This document shows, in pieces, positions 1 to 5,493 of a DNA stretch of 7,603 nt. Numbering within the stretch: the first letter of the stretch is position 1; every line of letters begins with the position of its first letter. Below the pieces are notes generated by a model. That model was not told where the DNA came from, ran no database searches, and was given only the letters and a program-made list of their open reading frames with translations. The stretch covers positions 1 to 7,603 of the forward strand of contig JAEWFB010000389.1 of the NCBI GenBank assembly GCA_023389095.1, in the 5' to 3' direction. Source of the stretch: Actinomycetes bacterium (GTDB taxonomy: Bacteria > Actinomycetota > Actinomycetes > Actinomycetales > Dermatophilaceae). A program made the translations under genes and the position numbers.

Positions 1-50
1 GGGGGGGGGGGGGGGGGGGGGGGGCGCCCCCCCCCGCCCCCCCCCCCCCA
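1..50. repeat. Poly-G/poly-C homopolymer at the left edge, probable contig-end artefact
   Basis: Bases 1-24 are an unbroken run of G, followed by CG, nine C, one G and thirteen C. Normal coding-like sequence begins only after about base 50. An uninterrupted 24-G run facing a C run is rare in real bacterial DNA and is typical of two-colour sequencing poly-G artefacts or a collapsed contig end. A real G/C hairpin cannot be excluded from sequence alone. I see no gene between 1 and 140. Confidence 0.7.
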
Positions 51-101
51 CCGCGCCCTCTCGTCCGGCGGACCGGGTCAGCCGGCTCGGGCCCGTCCCG
101 A

Positions 102-118
102 CCGTGAAGCGCTCACGG
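102..118 (-). terminator. Stem-loop downstream of the small secreted-protein gene
   Basis: CCGTGA (102-107) and TCACGG (113-118) form a perfect 6-bp stem around a 5-nt loop. It lies 23 nt beyond the stop codon of the minus-strand gene ending at 141. No T-tract follows on the minus strand, so it would be a U-less hairpin terminator of the kind often proposed in high-GC actinobacteria. The stem is short and support is weak. Confidence 0.3.
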
Positions 119-124
119 GCTCAA

Positions 125-144
125 CCGCACTCACCCGCACTCAC
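125..144. repeat. Tandem 10-bp duplication overlapping a stop codon
   Basis: CCGCACTCAC occurs twice back to back (125-134 and 135-144). The second copy contains the reverse complement of the TGA stop (141-143) of the minus-strand secreted-protein gene. It looks like a small slippage duplication at the 3' end of that gene. Confidence 0.7.
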
Positions 145-449
145 GAACACCAGGGGTAGACGAACAGGCTGCTGCCGCCGGCCCGGTGGTCGGCGAGCAG
201 GAGGCTGAGCGGGATCGGGTCGGGGACCCCGCTGATGTCGGCGCCCGGCCTCGGCGTGACCCCGACCGCCAGTGCGGTCGAGATCGGCAGTCCCTTGGCC
301 GCCACCTGCGGGAAGACCCCGAGCGACTTGAGGGTGTCCATGCCGGCCCGCATGCAGGCGGTGTCCTGCGAGGCGGAGGCCGAGCCCGCGCTCGTCAGGG
401 CCGTGGCGGCGGCCAGGGCGAGGGCCGCGGCGGCGGTGGCGATCTTCAT
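141..449 (-). CDS. Small secreted protein with two cysteines, function unknown
   Basis: This 102-residue protein starts at ATG 449 with a good Shine-Dalgarno (AGGAG, 7 nt upstream). Residues 1-26 are a clear Sec signal peptide: Lys2, a long Ala/Leu hydrophobic core, then an A-S-A motif (24-26) suggesting cleavage before Ser27. The mature part is about 76 residues, has no membrane segment after the leader, and carries two cysteines, Cys32 near its N-terminus and Cys101 one residue from the C-terminus. They could form a disulfide tying the ends together. The middle (TPRPGADISGVPDPIP, 65-80) is rich in Gly and Pro. I do not recognise the family and assign no function. The gene lies downstream of the MMPL exporter on the same strand, but the 148-bp gap and possible own promoter argue for separate transcription. 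Signal peptide, RBS and strand are well supported; exported location is inference. Confidence 0.82.
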   Translation of the reverse strand: MKIATAAAALALAAATALTSAGSASASQDTACMRAGMDTLKSLGVFPQVAAKGLPISTALAVGVTPRPGADISGVPDPIPLSLLLADHRAGGSSLFVYPWCS

Positions 450-597
450 CGGTGACTCCTGTGTCTCCCCGAGCGTCCACGGTTTGTCAAAGGTTCGACG
501 CCTCAGCGTCGCGACCCGGCCCGGTCCGTGTCAAGTGTTTGTCCAAGGTTTGTCCCACGACTCGCCACCCCGCCACCCTGCCGACCCCGTCCACCGG
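450..597 (-). promoter_or_regulatory. Intergenic region with two TTGACA boxes and 14-bp direct repeats upstream of the secreted-protein gene
   Basis: This 148-bp gap has a clearly lower G+C middle. On the minus strand it contains TTGACA twice (529-534 and 485-490), each a perfect sigma-70-type -35 box. A convincing -10 is missing: GACGCT at 505-510 lies 18 nt downstream of the first box, while the second has only a poor match. GTTTGTCAAAGGTT (482-495) and GTTTGTCCAAGGTT (537-550) are near-identical direct repeats 55 bp apart, and TTTGTC occurs a third time at 549-554. A 6-bp stem (CGACGC/GCGTCG, 496-511) lies between them. It could be a promoter with repeated activator or repressor sites for the gene starting at 449; the exporter terminator may also lie here. 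Confidence 0.4.
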
Positions 598-2658
598 TCA
601 GACGCGCTGGAGCTCGGACGCCGGGGCATCGGTCGCCTCGACGCGGCGGATCCGGCGCGGCCACCAGAACCGGTCGCCGAGGACGATGGCGATGGCCGGC
701 ACGAGCAGCGTCCGCACGACGAGGGTGTCGAGCAGCACGCCGACGCAGATGATGACGCCGATCTGGGCCAGCACGACGAGCGGCAATACGCCGAGCACCG
801 CGAAGACCGCGGCGAGCAGGATGCCGGCGCTCGTGATGACCCCGCCGGTCGCGGCGAGCCCGCGGAGCATGCCGAGCCGCGGGCCGTGCCGGCGCGTCTC
901 CTCCTGCGCCCGGGTCACGAGGAAGATGTTGTAGTCGACCCCGAGGGCGACGAGGAAGACGAAGGCGTAGAGCGGCGCACTGTCGTCGAGGGCCTCGAAG
1001 CCGAAGACCTTCGTGAAGATCCACCACGACGCCCCGAGGCTGGCCAGGTAGGTCGCGACGACGGTCGACACGAGGACGAGCGGCGCGACGACCGAGCGCA
1101 GCAGCAGCCCGAGCGCGACGAGCACGAGGCCGAGCACGATCGGCAGGATGACGAACCGGTCGCGTGAGGACGCCTCGGCCTGGTCGAGCGCCACGGCCTC
1201 GGTGCCGCCGACGTGCGTCTGTGCGATGGGTGCCACGGCGTCGCGCAGCGCGCGGACGGTGGCGGTGGCCTCGGGGGTGCTCGGGGCGGCCGCGATGACG
1301 GCGTCCACCTCGGCGACGCCGTCGCCACGCGCGGTGACGCGGGCGCCGGCCACTCCGTCGACGCCCGCGGCTGCCTTCCGGACGGCTTCCGCGTCGCCGG
1401 TGGTGACGATGACGGCAGGGTCGGCGCTGCCGGCCGGGAACGACTGCGCGAGGCGCTCGCCGGCCGCGATGGCCTCGGGCTTGGTGAGGAACTGGTCGGA
1501 CTGCTTGAGGCCGGTGTCGACGGCGAGCAGGCCGCTCGCCATCGTGGCGAGCACGACGAGCGTCACCGCGATGACGCGACCCGGGTGTGCGGCGACGCGG
1601 TCGCCGATACGGCGCCAGAGGGAGTGCCCGTCGGCGAGCGACTCCTGGCCGACGTGCGGCACGCGGGGCCAGAAGACCCAGCGCCCGAAGCAGACGAGAG
1701 TGGCCGGCAGGACGAGCAGCACGAACACGGCCGCGACGACCACGCCCACGGCACAGGCGAGCCCGAGCCCCCGCGTCGCCGGGAAGAGCGACAGCATCAG
1801 CGTCAGCAGGCCGACGACGACGGTGACGGCGCTCGAGAGCACGGCCTCGGAGGTGCGGTGCAGGGCGAGCGACATCGCCTCGCGGCGGTCCGCGTGGTGG
1901 CGCAGCTCGTCGCGGTAGCGCGAGATGAGCAGCAGGGCGTAGTCGGTGCCGGCACCGAAGACGAGCACCGACAGGATGCCGATCGTCGACTCGTCCCAGG
2001 CCTGCCCGAACGCCGACAGCACGTGCGTCGCCACGACGGCCGCGACCCGGTCGGCCACGCCGACGACGACGAGGGGCACGACCCAGAGGATCGGGCTGCG
2101 GTAGGTGAGCACGAGCAGCAGGGCGACGACGGACGCCGTCGCGATCAGCAGTCGTGTGTTGGCGCCGTCGAAGACCTTGGCGAGGTCGGCCTCCACCGCT
2201 GCCGGGCCGGTCACCTGGGCGGTCAGGCCCTCCGGCAGGCCCTCGCGGGACGTGGTGCGGATGTCGGCGACGGCCTTGCCGGTCCCGGTGGCGTCGGTGG
2301 CGGCGACCGGCACGACGACGAGCGCGGCCGTGCCGTCGTCGCTGCGCTGGACGGGGATGCGGCCGCCGCCGGGCAGTGCGGCCGCGCGCTGCTGCACCGC
2401 CGCGAGGTCGGCGCCGTCGAGGCGGGTGCCCTCGCGGGAGAAGAGGACGACGGCGGTCGAGCCCTCGACCTCGGGCAGCCGCTCGCGCAGCTGCGCCGCC
2501 GCGGCGCTGTCCGACCCGACGGGCAGCGCGTCGGTCGTCGAGGCGGTGCGCGTCGCCTCGCCGACCGCGCCGACGACGCCCATGGCGCCTGCAAGCGCGA
2601 GAATGACGATGGCGACGGCCCACCATCGCCGCGTGATCCTGTCGGTCAGACCCCGCAC
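598..2658 (-). CDS. MMPL/RND-family membrane transporter
   Basis: The protein has 686 residues and the internally duplicated MMPL layout. It has a first membrane helix at about 13-33 and an extracytoplasmic domain at about 35-165. A helix bundle follows at about 170-327, then a linker with one helix (about 361-380), a second external domain (about 381-500), and a second bundle at about 502-662. Both Asp-Tyr pairs of the proton-relay helices are present, D239-Y240 (GTDYALLL) and D575-Y576 (GVDYNIFL), so it is probably a working proton-driven exporter. Substrates in the family include lipids, siderophores, polyketides and drugs; none can be read here. The start is GTG at 2658 with a textbook GGAGG 6 nt upstream. 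It is divergent from a MarR-type gene, with a dyad operator between them, so ligand-relieved repression is likely. The C-terminus ends shortly after the last helix, without the long tail of mycobacterial MmpL3. Confidence 0.93.
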   Translation of the reverse strand: MRGLTDRITRRWWAVAIVILALAGAMGVVGAVGEATRTASTTDALPVGSDSAAAAQLRERLPEVEGSTAVVLFSREGTRLDGADLAAVQQRAAALPGGGRIPVQRSDDGTAALVVVPVAATDATGTGKAVADIRTTSREGLPEGLTAQVTGPAAVEADLAKVFDGANTRLLIATASVVALLLVLTYRSPILWVVPLVVVGVADRVAAVVATHVLSAFGQAWDESTIGILSVLVFGAGTDYALLLISRYRDELRHHADRREAMSLALHRTSEAVLSSAVTVVVGLLTLMLSLFPATRGLGLACAVGVVVAAVFVLLVLPATLVCFGRWVFWPRVPHVGQESLADGHSLWRRIGDRVAAHPGRVIAVTLVVLATMASGLLAVDTGLKQSDQFLTKPEAIAAGERLAQSFPAGSADPAVIVTTGDAEAVRKAAAGVDGVAGARVTARGDGVAEVDAVIAAAPSTPEATATVRALRDAVAPIAQTHVGGTEAVALDQAEASSRDRFVILPIVLGLVLVALGLLLRSVVAPLVLVSTVVATYLASLGASWWIFTKVFGFEALDDSAPLYAFVFLVALGVDYNIFLVTRAQEETRRHGPRLGMLRGLAATGGVITSAGILLAAVFAVLGVLPLVVLAQIGVIICVGVLLDTLVVRTLLVPAIAIVLGDRFWWPRRIRRVEATDAPASELQRV

Positions 2659-2664
2659 GACACA

Positions 2665-2669
2665 CCTCC
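2665..2669 (-). promoter_or_regulatory. Shine-Dalgarno fixing the GTG start of the MMPL gene
   Basis: CCTCC on the plus strand reads GGAGG on the minus strand, 6 nt before the GTG at 2658. Longer open-frame alternatives upstream have no ribosome-binding site, so this settles the start. Confidence 0.85.
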
Positions 2670-2673
2670 GGGC

Positions 2674-2679
2674 TAAGAT
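2674..2679 (+). promoter_or_regulatory. Candidate -10 box for the MarR-family gene
   Basis: TAAGAT matches the TANNNT -10 pattern and sits in the only AT-rich patch of the divergent region. No good -35 is visible 16-19 nt upstream. If it is used, transcription would begin near 2686, inside the dyad at 2679-2697, so bound regulator would block it. It would also exclude the ATG at 2678 as the start. Confidence 0.35.
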
Positions 2680-2697
2680 GAGTAACTGGGTTACTCA
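2679..2697. promoter_or_regulatory. Perfect 8+3+8 inverted repeat, candidate MarR operator
   Basis: TGAGTAAC-TGG-GTTACTCA is a perfect dyad in the divergent marR/MMPL control region. TTACT recurs at 2703-2707, one helical turn (12 bp) beyond the copy in the right arm, giving a possible extra half-site. The patch at about 2671-2730 is much more AT-rich than its surroundings, as expected for a promoter/operator. Its size and symmetry fit a dimeric winged-helix MarR regulator. It lies about 20 bp upstream of the MMPL start and overlaps the presumed marR transcription start, so one bound dimer could repress both genes. The regulator assignment is inferred from location. Confidence 0.72.
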
Positions 2698-2698
2698 G

Positions 2699-3286
2699 AT
2701 GATTACTAAGTTGGTGAGTGACATTAGCACGAAGCGAAGCGACGCGTCAGCGCCCCTCGCGCCCCTCGCGCCCCCAGCGGCCCCCGACGTCCCCCCGGGG
2801 CCTGCCGGCTCCCTCGGTGCGGACCTGCCCGAGGTCGGCCTGGTGCCCGGGGTGCCGCAGTGGCGCACGACGCCGACCCTCGCCGCGCTCCAGGAGCTCG
2901 TGGAGGTCTCGGAGTCGGTGCCCGGCATCGTCGCGCGCAAGGCCGGGCTGTCCACCTCCGAGCTGCACTCGCTGCGCCACCTCATGCGCGGTCCGGTGGG
3001 CCCGGTCGAGCTGGCGCGCCTGCTCGGCGTCACGTCGGCCGCCTCCTCGGGCGTCGTCGACCGGCTCGTCTCCCACGGGCACGCCGAACGACGCTCCCAC
3101 CCCGACGACGGCCGGCGCACCGAGGTCGTCATCACCGACAGCGGCCGCGCCGAGGTGCTGGCGCGGATGCGTCCGATGTTCGAGTCGCTGGCCGCGCTCG
3201 ACGCGTCGCTCGCCGACGACGAGCGCGACGTCGTCGAGCGCTACCTCCGCGGCGCCATCGAGGCGATGACGGCGCTGACGCGCTGA
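2699..3286 (+). CDS. MarR-family transcriptional regulator
   Basis: From ATG 2699 the protein has 195 residues. The winged helix-turn-helix occupies about residues 85-150: ELHSLRHLM, GPVGPVELARLLGVTSAASSGVVDRLVSHG with the recognition helix at about 112-125, then the wing HPDDGRR (134-140) and TEVVITDSGRAEV, a classic MarR sequence. The C-terminal helices (about 150-195) would complete the dimer interface. MarR proteins usually have 140-160 residues; here about 55 extra N-terminal residues are Ala/Pro-rich (APLAPLAPPAAP) and probably disordered. The start is uncertain. ATG 2678 lies in the presumed -10, ATG 2699 has no clear Shine-Dalgarno, and GTG 2843 has GAGG 8 nt upstream and would give a normal 147-residue protein. 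The gene is divergent from the MMPL exporter, which it likely represses together with itself through the dyad at 2679-2697. Confidence 0.9.
   Translation: MITKLVSDISTKRSDASAPLAPLAPPAAPDVPPGPAGSLGADLPEVGLVPGVPQWRTTPTLAALQELVEVSESVPGIVARKAGLSTSELHSLRHLMRGPVGPVELARLLGVTSAASSGVVDRLVSHGHAERRSHPDDGRRTEVVITDSGRAEVLARMRPMFESLAALDASLADDERDVVERYLRGAIEAMTALTR
2751..2775 (+). repeat. Short tandem 9-bp C-rich repeat
   Basis: CGCCCCTCG occurs twice in tandem (2751-2759, 2760-2768) followed by a partial third copy. If translated, it gives the APLAPLAP stretch of the MarR N-terminal extension. It resembles the C-rich tandem units at 7376-7415. Confidence 0.7.
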
Positions 3287-3289
3287 GGC

Positions 3290-3305
3290 CCCTGACGCGT
3301 CAGGG
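3290..3305. terminator. 16-bp perfect palindrome between convergent genes, candidate bidirectional terminator
   Basis: CCCTGACGCGTCAGGG is fully self-complementary; as RNA it would form a 6-bp stem with a CGCG loop. It begins 4 nt after the marR stop and contains the TGA stop (3300-3302) of the convergent oxidoreductase gene, so it could end both transcripts. Neither side has a U-tract, so function is not certain. Confidence 0.45.
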
Positions 3306-4550
3306 CAGGTGGGCGTTGACCGCCTCGGCGGCGCGCTGCCCCGACACGAGCGCGCCCTGGATCGAGGCGGTGTCGCGGTGGTCGCCGCACACGAAGAGGC
3401 CGTCGCCCAGGTGCACCGGCGAGCGCACCTCGAGCGGGGGAGCCATGAGCGGCAGGGCCGAGTCGACCCGGTGCCGGGTCACGGTGCGCCAGCCGCTCGT
3501 GTCGCAGCCGTAGATCTCGCCGACGTGGCGCAGCACGTCGGTCTCCGCGGCGTCACCGTCGGGCCGGTCGAGCAGGCACGTGGCCTCGACGAGGTGACGC
3601 GTCGGCGGGGCGTAGCTCGGGGCCGCCGCCGACAGCACGGCGGTGTTCCACACCGGCCCGGGCGAGGTGTGGTCGTGGCGGCGTCCGTCGAGTGCCACGA
3701 GGGGCAGGTCGTTCGGCGGCTCGGGCGCCTCGAACCACCACGTGACGAGGCCGCGCGTGACCGGCTCCGGCAGCGGCGTCAGGTCGGCGACCCCGCCCGG
3801 ATCGGTGGCGACGACGGCGGCGCGGGCGCTGATCCGGGTGCCGTCGACGCGCACGTCGACGCCCTCGCCGGACGCGTCGAGCGACTCGACGTGGCTGCGC
3901 AGCCGGACGCGGTCGCCGAGCGGGCTCGCGAGCTGCTCGGGCAGGGCCTGCATGCCGGTCGCCGGCACCGCCGGCCGGCCGAGGGCGAACATCCGCACGA
4001 GCAGCTTGGTGAAGTTGGCCGAGCTCGTGCCGTGGCTGTCGACGAGGACGCCGGCGAGGAACGGGTCGATGACCTCGCGGCGCAGGGACCCCGTGACACC
4101 GGCCTCGTCCAGCGACTCGGCGAGCGTCGTGTCGGGCTGGCGGATGACGGTCTTCGGGTCGGCGATGGCGCGCGCCGTCCACCGGGTCACGCCGGCGAGC
4201 TCGCGCGGGTGCAGGTAGCCCGAGCGGATCGTGCGGGCCAGCAGCTTCGGCTCGCGGACCGGGTCGGCGACGACCTGCAGCCCGTCGGTGCGCCGCACGA
4301 GGACGCCGGAGCCGAAGGGCTTGAGGTCGAGCGCGCCGACGTCGACCCAGCGGCGCACCGCCGGGTAGGCCGGGTTGAGCACCTGGAAGCCGCGGTCGCA
4401 GCGGAACCCGTCGACGACGTCGGTGCGGATGCGGCCCCCCACCGCGTCGCTCGACTCGAGGACGACGACGTCGCGACCCAGCTCGGTCAGCCGTCGTGCG
4501 CACCTCAGCCCTGCGAGCCCAGCACCCACGACGACGACGTCTGCGTCCAC
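3300..4550 (-). CDS. FAD-dependent oxidoreductase, amine-oxidase/phytoene-desaturase-like fold
   Basis: Read from GTG 4550 the protein has 416 residues. The N-terminus is a clean Rossmann dinucleotide-binding unit: VVVVGAGLAGL (residues 5-15; GxGxxG at 9-14), an acidic residue closing strand two (Glu32) and VGGRIRT (37-43), the GGR motif of flavin amine oxidases. The C-terminus has the second FAD-contact motif, GLFVCGDHRDTASIQGALVSGQRAA (385-408 region). The middle is the substrate domain (TGMQALPEQLASPLGDRVRL, 198-217). FAD binding is secure, but substrate is not; relatives include amine oxidases, protoporphyrinogen oxidase and carotenoid desaturases. There is no signal peptide or membrane anchor, so it is probably cytosolic. 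An ATG at 4616 would add 22 residues unlike the family, has no Shine-Dalgarno, and lies upstream of a TAGGCT -10 box, so I prefer 4550. It follows ddaH on the same strand after 93 bp, probably with its own promoter. Confidence 0.88.
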   Translation of the reverse strand: MDADVVVVGAGLAGLRCARRLTELGRDVVVLESSDAVGGRIRTDVVDGFRCDRGFQVLNPAYPAVRRWVDVGALDLKPFGSGVLVRRTDGLQVVADPVREPKLLARTIRSGYLHPRELAGVTRWTARAIADPKTVIRQPDTTLAESLDEAGVTGSLRREVIDPFLAGVLVDSHGTSSANFTKLLVRMFALGRPAVPATGMQALPEQLASPLGDRVRLRSHVESLDASGEGVDVRVDGTRISARAAVVATDPGGVADLTPLPEPVTRGLVTWWFEAPEPPNDLPLVALDGRRHDHTSPGPVWNTAVLSAAAPSYAPPTRHLVEATCLLDRPDGDAAETDVLRHVGEIYGCDTSGWRTVTRHRVDSALPLMAPPLEVRSPVHLGDGLFVCGDHRDTASIQGALVSGQRAAEAVNAHLP

Positions 4551-4591
4551 TGAAGGATCACCCCACTGCTCGAGTCCGGTCCCCGCTGGGC

Positions 4592-4597
4592 AGCCTA
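4592..4597 (-). promoter_or_regulatory. Candidate -10 box of the oxidoreductase gene
   Basis: AGCCTA on the plus strand reads TAGGCT on the minus strand, a common actinobacterial TANNNT -10. Transcription would start near 4585, giving a leader of about 35 nt before GTG 4550. No clear -35 is seen. It supports 4550 over ATG 4616, which is upstream of the box. Confidence 0.4.
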
Positions 4598-4643
4598 GAC
4601 CCGCACGCCCTGCCATCGGTGGGCTGGGTGAGGCCGCGTTCGG

Positions 4644-5414
4644 TCAGCTGCGCAGGCGCACCGACAGGCAGGTGACGCAGCCCTCGAGCTTCTCGAACTC
4701 GGAGATGTCGACGACCGTGACGTCGAGCCCGCGGCCCTCGAGCAGGTGGGCGGTGCGCGGTGCCGCCGCCGACATGAGCACCGACTGGCCGCCGAGGAGC
4801 ACGACGTGGGCGCCGGCCTCCTCGGGGACGGGGACGAACGCGTCCCAGACCGACGGGTCGTCGACGAGCGGCGGGTAGCCGATGACGCTGCCGTCGGGCA
4901 GCGCGGTGACGGCCGACTTGAGGTGCAGCACGCGCGAGACCGGGACCGGCACGACCTCGACGCGGTTCTGCGCGAAGGCCGCCGCCAGCTGCCGGACCCC
5001 CTCGGCGTTGGTGCGGCCGCCGGTGCCGACCCACGCGAACCGGCCGTGCTTGAGCACGTCGCCGCCGTCGAGGGTGCCCGGCGCCGTCACCTCGACGACG
5101 CGGTAGCCGTGCGCCTCCACGGCCTCACGGACGCCGGGACGCTCGCCGCGCCGCTCGGGCGCGCCGCTGCGGCACAGCACCGCGACGTCGCCGTGGACGA
5201 CGACCTGGTCCTCGACGAAGACACCATCGGGGCAGTCGTCGACGGGCGTCACCTCCTGCAGCTGCCACCCGCGTCGGCGCAGCACGTCGCAGTACTCCTG
5301 CCACTGGCGCAGGGCCAGCCCGGGGTCGACCCGCATCGCGCGCTCGACGTGCGTGACGATCCCGTCCGCGAGCAGGGGCGAGGGTCGGCGGACGAGCGCG
5401 AGGCGACGGTGCAC
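4644..5414 (-). CDS. ddaH: Dimethylargininase (DDAH), amidinotransferase-superfamily hydrolase
   Basis: This 256-residue protein should hydrolyse N-omega-methylated arginine to citrulline and (di)methylamine in the cytosol. The superfamily signatures are all in order: CPDGVFVEDQVVV (61-73, with Glu68 and Asp69 in the substrate-guanidinium region), GTLDGGDVL (113-121), GRTNAEG (133-139), the catalytic histidine His164 in HLKSAVTAL, and the nucleophilic cysteine Cys249 in EGCVTCLSVRL. Length matches bacterial DDAH (about 250-260), well below arginine deiminase (about 400), so arginine deiminase is unlikely. The N-terminal block (LALVRRPSPLLADGIVTHVER, 5-25) also fits bacterial DDAH. The GTG start at 5414 lies 6 nt after a TAGGGT box, suggesting a leaderless mRNA. 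It is 79 bp downstream of a LysR gene on the same strand, a possible but unproven regulator. The exact substrate cannot be proved from sequence. Confidence 0.88.
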   Translation of the reverse strand: MHRRLALVRRPSPLLADGIVTHVERAMRVDPGLALRQWQEYCDVLRRRGWQLQEVTPVDDCPDGVFVEDQVVVHGDVAVLCRSGAPERRGERPGVREAVEAHGYRVVEVTAPGTLDGGDVLKHGRFAWVGTGGRTNAEGVRQLAAAFAQNRVEVVPVPVSRVLHLKSAVTALPDGSVIGYPPLVDDPSVWDAFVPVPEEAGAHVVLLGGQSVLMSAAAPRTAHLLEGRGLDVTVVDISEFEKLEGCVTCLSVRLRS

Positions 5415-5420
5415 GCGCTC

Positions 5421-5426
5421 ACCCTA
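5421..5426 (-). promoter_or_regulatory. -10 box of ddaH, leaderless arrangement
   Basis: The minus strand reads TAGGGT-GAGCGC-GTG: a TANNNT box, six bases, then the start codon. This puts the expected transcription start on the GTG itself. No Shine-Dalgarno is present, consistent with leaderless translation. No clear -35 was found. Confidence 0.55.
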
Positions 5427-5453
5427 GGGGCGCACGCGTCGTCCCGCCGGACG

Positions 5454-5481
5454 CGTCAGCCCGCCCGACGCGTCGCTGACG
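5454..5481 (-). terminator. Inverted repeat downstream of the LysR gene
   Basis: CGTCAGC (5454-5460) and GCTGACG (5475-5481) pair as a 7-bp stem around a 14-nt loop that itself contains the palindrome GACGCGTC (5467-5474). It lies 13 nt past the LysR stop codon on the minus strand and before the ddaH promoter, so it may terminate LysR transcription. It lacks a U-tract. It could instead be a regulator-binding site upstream of ddaH. Confidence 0.4.
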
Positions 5482-5493
5482 GTCGCGCGGCGC

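Noticed and set aside
1..50. Telomere-like or G-quadruplex element
   Set aside because: A plain homopolymer with no repeating unit at a window edge is better explained as a sequencing or assembly artefact.
503..2665. A 720-codon open frame on the minus strand overlapping the MMPL gene in another frame, plus several long plus-strand frames opposite it
   Set aside because: They are Arg/Pro/Ala-rich low-complexity products of GC-rich codons read out of frame. The MMPL frame has membrane helices, both Asp-Tyr motifs and a Shine-Dalgarno.
2105..2698. A long upstream extension of the MarR reading frame
   Set aside because: It runs antisense through the MMPL coding region and the divergent promoter; it is open only because GC-rich antisense DNA lacks stops.
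4551..4616. ATG at 4616 as the oxidoreductase start
   Set aside because: The added 22 residues are unlike the family, no Shine-Dalgarno is present, and a TAGGCT -10 box lies between this ATG and GTG 4550.
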